Shown here in pieces: positions 1-6,328 of a DNA stretch of 6,532 nucleotides. Under the pieces are notes generated by a model. The model saw only the letters and a program-made list of their open reading frames with translations, made no database searches and was not told the DNA's origin. The stretch's first letter is position 1; each line of letters opens with the position of its first letter. Source of the stretch: Acidobacteriaceae bacterium (lineage in GTDB: Bacteria; Acidobacteriota; Terriglobia; Terriglobales; Acidobacteriaceae); NCBI GenBank assembly GCA_003139975.1, contig PLHN01000479.1, forward strand, positions 1-6,532, read 5' to 3'. The position numbers and the translations under genes are program-made.

Positions 1-1455
1 CGCCATCTCCGAAGCCGCGCGCGCATTCAGGAACAGCGCGCGTGTGCGGCGGGCCAGCACGTCCTCAAGGGTGCGGGCCATCTCCTGCCGCACCGCCCAA
101 ACTACTTCGGCCTTGATGTATGGCAAAGCCCGATGCAGCGGCTCGCCCAAAGAGGCATCGCGCTCGACCAGTTTCCGAATTTCAGAGGCATCCGAACCGT
201 AAACCGACAGCGGGCCGAACTCCTTCGCGGCGTCGTGGTAGCCGTGGATTCGTAACTGACGAGTTGTGCACGGCCTTTCCGGTAGTTCCGCGATGGTGGC
301 TGCTTGATCGACGCAATCCTCTGCCATGTGGCGATAGGTCGTCCATTTTCCACCCATCGCGCTCACCAGGCCGGAACGATCAATATGAATCACATGATCC
401 CGGGAAAGGGCCGCGGTGTTGGCGGTATTCGGCGTGCGCACCAGCGGCCGCACGCCCGCGAACATGCTGAGCACGTCGTCCCGCGTAGGCGCTTTCGCGA
501 GATACTCACCGGCGGTCGAGAGGATGAAGTCGATTTCCTCTTCGGTCGCAACCGGTTCTAGAGTCGCCTTCTGAATCGGAGTGTCAGTCGTTCCCACCAG
601 CGTGTGCCCGTGCCACGGGATCGCGAAGAGGACCCGCCCATCGCTCGTATGCGGAACCATGACCGCGCTCTCGCCCGCCAGAAACGTCGAATTGAACACG
701 AGGTGGATGCCCTGGCTCGGCGCGATCATGGGTGCGGCCGTGGGTTCCGCGATCAGGCGCAGCCGATCGCTGAATGCGCCGGTGGCATTGATTACGGCCT
801 TTGCGGTAGCGTGAAATTCCCGGCCGGTCTCGACATCCCGTGCGCTGACGCCTTCGACAAACCCATCCGCATCTTTGGTCAGCCCAATTACTTCGACATA
901 ATTCAGCAGTATGGCGCCCTGCTCGTAGGCCGTCGCCACCATGTGGACTAAAAGGCGCGCGTCGTCGAATTGCCCGTCGTAGTAGACGGCGCCGCCGCGC
1001 AAGCCTTCGGTCTTGAGCGTGGGCAAATGTTCCAGGGTCTCCTCGCGCGAAAGCATGCGCGAAGTGCCGAAGCCATACTTGCCGGCCAGCAGTTGGTAGA
1101 GCTTCAGCCCGATGCCGTAGAACGGCGCTTCCCACCAGTCATAGTTCGGTACCACAAACGCGAGGTCATGCACCAGATGCGGCGCGTTTTGCAGGAGCAG
1201 TCCGCGTTCCTTGAGCGCTTCCATCACCAGGCCAATATCGCCTTGCTCCAGGTAGCGCACCCCGCCGTGCGCCAGCTTCGTGCTCCGACTGGAAGTGCCC
1301 TTGCCGAAATCGCTCTGCTCAAGCAGCAGGACGTCATACCCGCGTGCGGCGGCATCGATCGCAACTCCGACGCCGGTTGCACCCCCGCCGACCACGATCA
1401 TGTCCCAGGCCTGGGGATGCCTCTCGATTCGTTTCCACATCTCGCTGCGATTCAT
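1..1455 (-). CDS. glpD: FAD-dependent glycerol-3-phosphate dehydrogenase, C-terminus cut by window edge
   Basis: Oxidises sn-glycerol-3-phosphate to dihydroxyacetone phosphate at the inner face of the cytoplasmic membrane and passes electrons through FAD to the quinone pool. The frame is open for 485 codons from the ATG at 1455 to the window edge. A Rossmann-type FAD-binding motif GGGATGVG is at residues 23-30, with E46 at the end of the second strand. The GlpD signature TSSRSTKLAHGGVRYL is at residues 54-69. Further GlpD-like blocks include FAIPWHGHTLVGTTD, GVRPL (~residue 335) and GGKWTTYRHMAE (~residue 370). The last visible stretch (VRQEMARTLEDVLARRT, then ALFLNAR) matches the C-terminal helical domain, so by comparison with the 501-residue E. 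coli enzyme only a few tens of residues should be missing. The Shine-Dalgarno is weak, and no better in-frame upstream start was found. It is transcribed away from the patatin gene. Recognition is from family motifs and is confident. Confidence 0.95.
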   Translation of the reverse strand, partial: MNRSEMWKRIERHPQAWDMIVVGGGATGVGVAIDAAARGYDVLLLEQSDFGKGTSSRSTKLAHGGVRYLEQGDIGLVMEALKERGLLLQNAPHLVHDLAFVVPNYDWWEAPFYGIGLKLYQLLAGKYGFGTSRMLSREETLEHLPTLKTEGLRGGAVYYDGQFDDARLLVHMVATAYEQGAILLNYVEVIGLTKDADGFVEGVSARDVETGREFHATAKAVINATGAFSDRLRLIAEPTAAPMIAPSQGIHLVFNSTFLAGESAVMVPHTSDGRVLFAIPWHGHTLVGTTDTPIQKATLEPVATEEEIDFILSTAGEYLAKAPTRDDVLSMFAGVRPLVRTPNTANTAALSRDHVIHIDRSGLVSAMGGKWTTYRHMAEDCVDQAATIAELPERPCTTRQLRIHGYHDAAKEFGPLSVYGSDASEIRKLVERDASLGEPLHRALPYIKAEVVWAVRQEMARTLEDVLARRTRALFLNARAASEMA

Positions 1456-1665
1456 GAATTGGTTTTCTCGGGATCGCCGCCTTCGCCCAGAAATGAATGA
1501 TAGAGCAGAGGACGAGATTTCCGGGGCATCGGGGACCTAAATCGCCGTTTGCCTTCTAGTTTGGCTTTGCGGTTTGTCCCATAACGATCAACGACGGGAG
1601 TTCGCGAGGACGGCCACTTAGAAGCAACTTATGGGTGGCTAGTGGGTTTAGAATGATAGGTATCA

Positions 1666-1721
1666 CAGTGGGACGGCGAGGTAACTCCCCGCAGTGACCG
1701 GCGAGATGGCACGACAGTGGG
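1666..1721. repeat. Imperfect direct repeats upstream of the patatin gene (possible operator)
   Basis: CAGTGGGACGGCGAG at 1666-1680 is nearly repeated as CAGTGACCGGCGAG at 1692-1705. Both share CAGTG followed by CGGCGAG. A third CAGTGGG begins at 1715. The three CAGTG boxes are 26 and 23 bases apart, roughly two helical turns. Regularly spaced boxes between divergent genes can be regulator sites, but no regulator family is recognised and chance is possible. Confidence 0.3.
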
Positions 1722-1769
1722 CTGTACGCGGGCCTTGGTTATGGCATCTTATTAGACAGCGAGTATGGC

Positions 1770-1807
1770 GCTTTGCGGCCCCCGGCAAAGCAGGAACGTG
1801 GGGTTCC
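1770..1807 (+). promoter_or_regulatory. Two consecutive hairpins in the leader of the patatin gene
   Basis: The first hairpin has perfect 7-base arms, GCTTTGC (1770-1776) and GCAAAGC (1785-1791), around an 8-base G+C-rich loop. The second has 5-base arms, GGAAC (1793-1797) and GTTCC (1803-1807), with loop GTGGG. It ends one base before the GTG start and takes in most of the only purine-rich candidate Shine-Dalgarno, AGGA at 1792-1795. Folding here could limit translation start. There is no T tract, so the pair does not look like an intrinsic terminator. An alternative TTG start at 1773 falls inside the first stem, which argues for starting at 1809. Confidence 0.35.
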
Positions 1808-1808
1808 G

Positions 1809-2729
1809 GTGAAGAATCTGGGGAAGGTAATTCGGTCGGTCCAGGCCTTTAGCCGCGAATTGTCGCGGAAGGGAAGTGCCTCTCCAACCGAGTCATTCCC
1901 GGCCATTGGCATCGCGCTCGGCGGTGGATTTGCCCGCGGTATCGCTCACATTGGGGTTCTCAAGGTCCTTGAAGAACAGGGCATTCCTATTCGTTACATC
2001 GCCGGAACCAGCGTAGGCGCGTTAATTGGCGCCGCATACTGCAGCGGACTCTCGCTGGCTGAGTTGGAAGAGATGGCCCACAAAGTCCGCATGACCACCT
2101 TCGCCCGCTGGACTCTCTCTCGTTTCGGCTTTGCCACCAACGATCGCATGGTCGCGTTCCTGACCCGCACCTTCAAAGCGAAGACGTTTGAAGAGATGCG
2201 CATTCCTCTTGGCGTGGTCGCCACCGAGTTCAACACTGGAGAGGGCACCGTGTTCCGCTCCGGTTCCCTGATCGATCCCGTTCGCGCCAGCTGCGCCTAT
2301 CCCGGAATGTTCCTGCCCATCAATGTTGACGGGCGCTGGTTTGTCGACGGCATGCTCTCGCACCCTGTGCCTGCGGTCCCGGTGCGTGAAATGGGCGCCC
2401 AGCGTGTGCTCGCCGTACATCTGAAGGGATCGTGGTCCTCAAAGACCGCGCCGCGGCATCTCTTCGATGTGATTGGGCAATCGTTTGCCATCGCGCAGGA
2501 CCGGATGAGTGATCGCTGGCGAAAAGCGGCCGATCTGGTAATCGAGCCCGATGTTGCCGGATTCGAATTCGACGATTTCAAACGCGCTGGAGAACTGATC
2601 CACGTCGGCGAACAGGCCATGCGTCATGCGCTTCCTGCAGTGCGCAAATGGCTCGGAGTTGCGACGGAGAAGCCGACGACTATGTTTGGGCCCGCGATTC
2701 CAAGTCCCGCCTCCATGCCTGCGGACTGA
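1809..2729 (+). CDS. Patatin-like phospholipase, RssA/NTE type
   Basis: A serine acyl hydrolase expected to cleave acyl esters of phospholipids or lysophospholipids in the cytoplasm or at the inner membrane face; the substrate cannot be read from sequence. With a GTG start the protein is 306 residues, close to E. coli RssA (301). The oxyanion-hole glycine loop GGGFARG is at residues 38-44. The nucleophile elbow GTSVG is at 66-70 with catalytic S68. The DGM motif places the catalytic Asp at D180. RSGSLIDPVRASCAYPGMF and VDGMLSHPVPAVPVREMGA are typical of the family. Similarity to RssA runs to the C-terminal helix. No signal peptide or membrane segment is seen. A TTG at 1773 would add 12 residues but lies inside a leader stem, so GTG at 1809 is preferred. 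It stands alone, 197 bases before the redox operon and head-to-head with glpD. Family assignment is confident; physiological role is unknown. Confidence 0.92.
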   Translation: MKNLGKVIRSVQAFSRELSRKGSASPTESFPAIGIALGGGFARGIAHIGVLKVLEEQGIPIRYIAGTSVGALIGAAYCSGLSLAELEEMAHKVRMTTFARWTLSRFGFATNDRMVAFLTRTFKAKTFEEMRIPLGVVATEFNTGEGTVFRSGSLIDPVRASCAYPGMFLPINVDGRWFVDGMLSHPVPAVPVREMGAQRVLAVHLKGSWSSKTAPRHLFDVIGQSFAIAQDRMSDRWRKAADLVIEPDVAGFEFDDFKRAGELIHVGEQAMRHALPAVRKWLGVATEKPTTMFGPAIPSPASMPAD

Positions 2730-2772
2730 AGTGGAACCGGCCTTTGTTTCGAACCCATCGTTTTCTACCACC

Positions 2773-2794
2773 TCACATGCCTATGTGACATGTG
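2773..2794. promoter_or_regulatory. Palindromic half-site cluster upstream of the redox operon
   Basis: TCACAT (2773-2778) and ATGTGA (2783-2788) form perfect 6-base inverted arms around GCCT. A further ATGTG at 2790-2794 repeats the right arm 7 bases on, giving three CACAT/ATGTG half-sites in 22 bases. It lies between the end of the patatin gene and the cytochrome start, about 130 bases before that start. It could be a transcription-factor operator for the operon. It is not a good CRP or FNR consensus because the half-site orientation and spacing are wrong. There is no T tract, so it is a poor terminator candidate. Confidence 0.3.
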
Positions 2795-2899
2795 TACCCA
2801 TCTCCAGTGATCCGGCGCACAGCAGCTTGCAACCGGGCCCGCTTAACTGGACAGGTCCGTTTCTCTTGCGCCGGCAATCGCAGGGAAAGTTTTTTGGCT

Positions 2900-2915
2900 C
2901 GCCGGTTCGACGGCG
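2900..2915 (+). promoter_or_regulatory. Small hairpin at the ribosome-binding region of the cytochrome gene
   Basis: CGCCG (2900-2904) and CGGCG (2911-2915) can pair around a 6-base loop. The right arm overlaps GGCGGA at 2913-2918, the only Shine-Dalgarno-like stretch before the ATG at 2927 (8-base spacing). Five G-C pairs could partly mask the site. Short stems like this are common by chance in G+C-rich DNA. Confidence 0.2.
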
Positions 2916-2926
2916 GACAACGCGCT

Positions 2927-3400
2927 ATGAATGCTTTCCGAGATGCGGGACATCTTTTCCGGTTGGCAGGAGTGTTCGCTGCCGGCGTACTCCTGTTTCT
3001 GGTCCTCCGAAGCTTTCTGGTGCCGAAAAGTTTCGGCGAATACGGACACTATCGCGGCAACGCGCTCGCGGAAATCGCAGCCCGGCCGGTCAATTTCGCC
3101 GGCCACGAAACCTGCGAAACCTGCCATGCCGACGTGCTCGAGAAGAAGAGAGATGGCAAGCACGCGCACGTAAATTGTGAAGCCTGCCACGGTCCTTTGG
3201 CCAAACACGCCGACGATCCCAGCTCGGTGACGCCCGCCAAACTCGATGCGGCCGTGCTCTGCGTGCGCTGCCATGAGGCGAACGCGGCCAAGCCCAAGAG
3301 CTTCCCGCAAGTCGTCTCCGCCGACCACTCCAACGGCCTGCCCTGCGATACCTGTCACCAGCCCCACAGTCCGGCCATCGCCGCGGAGCCCGCGAAATGA
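2927..3400 (+). CDS. Membrane-anchored tetraheme cytochrome c
   Basis: A 157-residue c-type cytochrome that would carry electrons between the FeS/NrfD subunits and a periplasmic partner. Four haem-binding CxxCH motifs are visible: CETCH (63-67), CEACH (84-88), CVRCH (112-116) and CDTCH (140-144). Extra histidines at 41, 60, 79, 81, 94, 134 and 147 could supply distal ligands, so bis-His haems of the cytochrome c3/c7 type are plausible. A single hydrophobic segment at ~13-32 is an uncleaved N-terminal anchor or signal, placing the haems outside the membrane. The start was chosen because it directly precedes this segment; an in-frame GTG at 2792 would add 45 residues of arginine-rich, featureless sequence. 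The stop overlaps the next gene's start (ATGA), implying translational coupling. It is too short and differently spaced for NapC/NrfH, so a complex-specific electron-transfer subunit is favoured. Confidence 0.9.
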   Translation: MNAFRDAGHLFRLAGVFAAGVLLFLVLRSFLVPKSFGEYGHYRGNALAEIAARPVNFAGHETCETCHADVLEKKRDGKHAHVNCEACHGPLAKHADDPSSVTPAKLDAAVLCVRCHEANAAKPKSFPQVVSADHSNGLPCDTCHQPHSPAIAAEPAK

Positions 3401-4128
3401 ATCTCACCCGCCGTCATCTCTTGCTTTTACTACCTGCGGCCGGCGTGGCCTGGAAGTATATTCTGGCGGGAACTCCCGAAGTCGCCCCCAACTACAAACT
3501 GACCGACCACTGGTGGGGCATGTTAATCGATCTCACCAAGTGCATCGGTTGCGGCAACTGCGTTCGCGCCTGCCAGGCGGAGAACGATGTCCCTGACGGA
3601 TACTTCCGGACCTGGGTGGAGCGCTATCACGTTACCGACTACGACATTGAAAATCCGCAAGTCGATTCTCCCGACGGCGGCAGAAAAGGGTTCCCACCGG
3701 CCAAGGATCCCTCGGGCAAGAATTTCTTTGTTCCCAAACTGTGCAACCACTGCGCCGACTCGCCCTGCACGCAGGTGTGCCCGGTGGGCGCGACGTTTAT
3801 TGGCCCCGATGGTGTGGTGCTGGTCGATAAAACGTACTGCCTCGGTTGCCGCTACTGTGTGCAAGCCTGCCCCTACGGCTGCCGCTTTATCAGTCCGAAG
3901 ACCGAGACCGCCGAAAAATGCACTCTCTGCTATCACCGGATTACCAAGGGCCTCACCACCGCGTGTTGCGAGACTTGTCCGACCGGCGCGCGCCAACTCG
4001 CGGACCTGAAGAACCCCAAAGATCCGATCCATGAATTCCTGAAGACGCACAGCGTGCAGGTGCTCAAGCCCTATATGGCCACCCACGCTAAGGTCTTTTA
4101 CAACAATCTGGATGGCTCCGTACGATGA
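3397..4128 (+). CDS. Tat-exported ferredoxin-like protein with four [4Fe-4S] sites (DmsB/NrfC/HybA family)
   Basis: The electron-wire subunit of an NrfD-type complex, 243 residues. The N-terminus TRRHLLLLLP (4-13) is a twin-arginine motif followed by a hydrophobic stretch, predicting export folded with its clusters to the periplasmic side. Sixteen cysteines form four ligand sets: CIGCGNCVRAC (49-59), CNHCADSPCTQVC (116-128), CLGCRYCVQAC (148-158), and CTLC (175-178) with CCETC (190-194, first and last Cys as ligands). Each of the first three is a full four-Cys set, so all four clusters look intact; C162 and C191 are extra. Residues ~60-115 form the usual spacer after the first cluster. The ATG overlaps the cytochrome stop, and GGAG at 3385-3388 sits 8 bases upstream. 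HybA, NrfC and PsrB/DmsB belong to the same superfamily, so the partner enzyme cannot be named from this gene alone. Confidence 0.93.
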   Translation: MNLTRRHLLLLLPAAGVAWKYILAGTPEVAPNYKLTDHWWGMLIDLTKCIGCGNCVRACQAENDVPDGYFRTWVERYHVTDYDIENPQVDSPDGGRKGFPPAKDPSGKNFFVPKLCNHCADSPCTQVCPVGATFIGPDGVVLVDKTYCLGCRYCVQACPYGCRFISPKTETAEKCTLCYHRITKGLTTACCETCPTGARQLADLKNPKDPIHEFLKTHSVQVLKPYMATHAKVFYNNLDGSVR

Positions 4129-4167
4129 TCCGTGCAATAAGTGATTTCAGCCTAAGAGGGAACGCGC

Positions 4168-5355
4168 ATGCAGGGTGTTGAAGGCTTCATGTATCCCAAC
4201 GAAGTCGAATTGCAATGGAGCGTACTCATCGTGCTGTATCCGTTCCTCACCGGTCTGGTGGCCGGCGCATTCATTCTCGCTTCGCTGGAGCGTGTGTTCA
4301 ATGTGGAGGCAGTGAAGCCGACCTATCGCCTGGCTCTGTTGACCGCGCTTGCATTTTTGTTGATCGCACCCCTGCCGCTGCAACTTCACCTCGGGCACCC
4401 GGAACGCTCGTTTGAAATGTACCTGACGCCTCACACCACATCCGCTATGGCGATGTTCGGTTTTGTCTATCTGTGGTACCTGATGGCGGTTCTTGTCCTC
4501 GAAATCTGGTTGGACTACCGGCGGGATATTGTCCTTCTATCCCAATCCACAACCGGCGTCACGCGCCTCATCTATCGCGCCATGACTCTGGGGTCCAGCA
4601 ACATCAGTGAGCGCGCGCTCCACATCGACGAGCGCGCGGGCTGGCTGATCACGGTGATCGGAATTCCGTCGGCTTTTCTGCTGCACGGGTACGTCGGATT
4701 CATTTTTGGCTCGATTAAGGCAAATCCCTGGTGGTCGTCGCCCCTCATGCCGGTGGTATTTATCTTTTCTGCCATGGTATCGGGCATTGCGACGGTGATG
4801 TTGGTGTACATGTTTCTCACGTGGTCTCGCAAGCAGACCATTGATATGCGCTGCGTGGATACGGTCGCACGCTACCTTTTCTACATCTTCATCATCGATT
4901 TCACTCTCGAAATGCTCGATCTGATCCACCGCATCTATGAATCGGACGAATCGTTCCGCAGCCTCGACTTCATGGTCCACACCAAGCTCTACGTGTCTCA
5001 CATCGTGGTGCAGATCTTTCTCGGCACCGTGACTCCGATCCTGTTGCTCGGTGCCACCCAGGTGCTAAATCTCACCGACAGAGCTCGCAAACGCATTTAT
5101 GGCTTAGCTGGATGCCTGACCCTGATCGGCATCTTCGCCATGCGCTGGAATGTCGTGATCGGCGGGCAGCTGTTCTCGAAGAGCTTTCTCGGCTACACCA
5201 CGTACAAGATGGGCCTGGTAACGCGCGAAGGCTTGCTTACCGCCATTGTGCTGACCGTTCTGCCGCTGGTGATTCTCTGGGTGCTGGTGAAGCTGCTTCC
5301 ACCGTGGCCGGAGCGGCATACACGCCCAGATTCGGTCATCGCGCACGCGCGTTAA
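4168..5355 (+). CDS. nrfD: NrfD/HybB-type integral membrane quinone-reacting subunit
   Basis: The membrane subunit that exchanges electrons with the quinone pool for the FeS and cytochrome subunits. It has 395 residues and about nine clear hydrophobic segments, near ~14-40, 52-75, 91-114, 155-181, 193-218, 230-252, 270-294, 306-326 and 350-378. The length is nearer to E. coli HybB (392) than to E. coli NrfD (318). Family-like features are HLGHPER (74-80, equivalent to the DLGRP region), HGYVGF (173-178), NPWWSSPLMP (186-195) followed by FSA, and RWNVVIGGQ (326-334). No cofactor-binding cysteine motif is present, as expected. A good Shine-Dalgarno, AGAGGG at 4155-4160, lies 7 bases before the ATG and supports this start. 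It is 39 bases after the FeS gene in the same operon. The symbol is given at family level; quinone type and direction of electron flow are not determined. Confidence 0.92.
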   Translation: MQGVEGFMYPNEVELQWSVLIVLYPFLTGLVAGAFILASLERVFNVEAVKPTYRLALLTALAFLLIAPLPLQLHLGHPERSFEMYLTPHTTSAMAMFGFVYLWYLMAVLVLEIWLDYRRDIVLLSQSTTGVTRLIYRAMTLGSSNISERALHIDERAGWLITVIGIPSAFLLHGYVGFIFGSIKANPWWSSPLMPVVFIFSAMVSGIATVMLVYMFLTWSRKQTIDMRCVDTVARYLFYIFIIDFTLEMLDLIHRIYESDESFRSLDFMVHTKLYVSHIVVQIFLGTVTPILLLGATQVLNLTDRARKRIYGLAGCLTLIGIFAMRWNVVIGGQLFSKSFLGYTTYKMGLVTREGLLTAIVLTVLPLVILWVLVKLLPPWPERHTRPDSVIAHAR

Positions 5356-5377
5356 GTTCGGTATTCATTTCGGCCGC

Positions 5378-5405
5378 AAAGCGATGGAGATAAAGCGATG
5401 GAGAT
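5378..5405 (+). repeat. Perfect 14-bp tandem duplication over a start codon
   Basis: AAAGCGATGGAGAT occurs twice back to back (5378-5391 and 5392-5405) with no mismatch. The ATG in the second copy (5398) starts the membrane protein. GGAG in the first copy (5386-5389) sits 8 bases upstream and is its only obvious Shine-Dalgarno. The ATG in the first copy (5384) opens a different frame that stops at 5429-5431 after 15 codons. Loss of one copy by slippage would remove the ribosome-binding site. Confidence 0.85.
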
Positions 5406-6322
5406 TATGGACGATCTTCTCGGCGCTTTAGCCAGGCTCGATGCACGCCTCGAAGGCCTGGAGCACCGTGTCTCCGCCCTTGAGGCTCGATTCCAGACAC
5501 TGGCAATATCTCCTGCACAAGCGGTGCTTCCGGAGGAAGCGGCGACTGCCGTTGAAGAACTTGCCCTGCCGCTGGCGGAAAATGTCTTTTCCGTAGTGGG
5601 CAAAGCCATGCTCGGTATCGCAGGCGCTTACGTCCTGCGCGCCATTGCCGAATCCGGATCTTTCCCGAAGTTGGCCGTGGTAGTTCTCGCACTTGCGTAT
5701 GCGGCGATGTGGCTAGCCTGGGCAGCACGTGCGGCGGCGGAGGCTTCTCTAACGAGAATCGCCTACGCGACGACAGCGGCATTGATCCTCGCCCCGATGC
5801 TGGCGGAACTCACGTTGCGTTTCCAGGTCTTGCCTGCCTCCATCACCGCAGGTTTGCTGAGCGCGTTTGTGGTCGCGGCGTCTGCGCTGGCCTGGAAGCG
5901 CAATCTTGTGTCGTTGGTCTGGGTAGCCAATACTGCGGCAGTGTTGACCGCGCTCGCGTTGCTGATCGTCTCGCACGATCTTGTGCCTTATACTGCCGCG
6001 CTTCTTGTCATCGCCGCCGTCGCTGAATTTGCGGCGGCTGGCGGTCGCTGGCCATCTCTCCGTCTCCTGGTGGCGCCGGCAGTCGACATTGGGGTTGCAA
6101 TTCTGGTTTACATCCATTCGCTGCCGGAGAGTTCCCGCCCTGACTACGCCCCAGTCGCTGCCTCCACAGTGCTCGCACTCTCGACTCTCCTGTTCTTGAT
6201 CTACGGCGCGAGCATTGCATTCCACACTGCATTTCTGCGGCTGCGAATCACGGTCTTCGAAATCGTTCAAGCCGTCACCGTGTTCCTGCTGGCAGCCAGT
6301 AGCTGGCTTTGGCTGGCGCCGG
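5398..6322 (+). CDS. Multi-pass membrane protein with N-terminal coiled coil (DUF2339-like), 3' end replaced
   Basis: Function unknown. About 308 residues are credible. Residues ~5-40 form a heptad-rich helix ([20 protein letters not shown], then SALEARF), a likely short coiled coil on the cytoplasmic side. About nine hydrophobic segments follow, starting near [17 protein letters not shown] and ending at [15 protein letters not shown] (residue 307). This layout resembles DUF2339-type proteins, which have a coiled coil followed by many helices and are usually longer. The family call is by pattern only. The start at 5398 is set by the duplicated ribosome-binding site. It lies 42 bases after the NrfD gene in the same direction, so it may be co-transcribed, but it has no redox motif. 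The frame stays open to the window edge, but beyond ~6320 it is an arginine/proline-rich out-of-frame reading of a glycosidase gene. The natural C-terminus is therefore missing. The end given is approximate. Confidence 0.75.
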
Positions 6323-6328
6323 GCGGTG
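6316..6328. other. Junction between two unrelated sequences
   Basis: Upstream, one frame reads as membrane protein through SSWLWLA. Downstream, a different frame (+1) reads as glycoside hydrolase from AVAELLWG at 6323. The changeover falls in GCGCCGGGCGGTG at 6316-6328, a simple G+C-rich stretch of the kind where microhomology joins occur. No transposon end, target duplication or attachment site is seen. An assembly chimera or illegitimate recombination would both look like this. Confidence 0.7.

Larger units (their letters stand above)
1456..1808. other. Divergent intergenic region between glpD and the patatin gene
   Basis: About 350 bases with no credible gene; the few ATG-started frames are short and end quickly or overlap the patatin gene. 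Because glpD leaves leftward and the patatin gene rightward, promoters for both should lie here. No -35/-10 pair with good spacing was seen on either strand. TAGAAT at 1649-1654 resembles a -10 box but has no convincing -35. The region also holds the direct repeats at 1666-1721 and the hairpins at 1770-1807, listed separately. A 9-bp sequence, GCTTTGCGG, occurs at 1564-1572 and again at 1770-1778, which may be chance. Confidence 0.6.

Noticed and set aside
584..1135. Long minus-strand open frame inside glpD, and several plus-strand frames over the same bases
   Set aside because: These are Arg/His-rich shadow frames of a G+C-rich gene. The glpD frame carries all the recognisable motifs.
1706..1849. 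Short ATG-started frame of roughly 48 codons in the divergent intergenic region
   Set aside because: No good ribosome-binding site, Trp/Arg/Gly-rich composition without a recognisable domain, and it runs into the patatin gene in another frame.
2773..2794. Intrinsic terminator for the patatin gene
   Set aside because: The stem is only six A+T-containing pairs and is not followed by a T tract.
2814..2832. Possible sigma-54 promoter (GGCGCAC...CTTGCA) before the cytochrome operon
   Set aside because: The GG and GC elements are 15 bases apart instead of the required 12.
2792..2926. In-frame 45-residue N-terminal extension of the cytochrome starting at GTG 2792
   Set aside because: The extension is arginine-rich with no signal features and would bury the membrane anchor about 57 residues into the protein. 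ATG 2927 directly precedes the anchor and has a plausible, if weak, ribosome-binding stretch.
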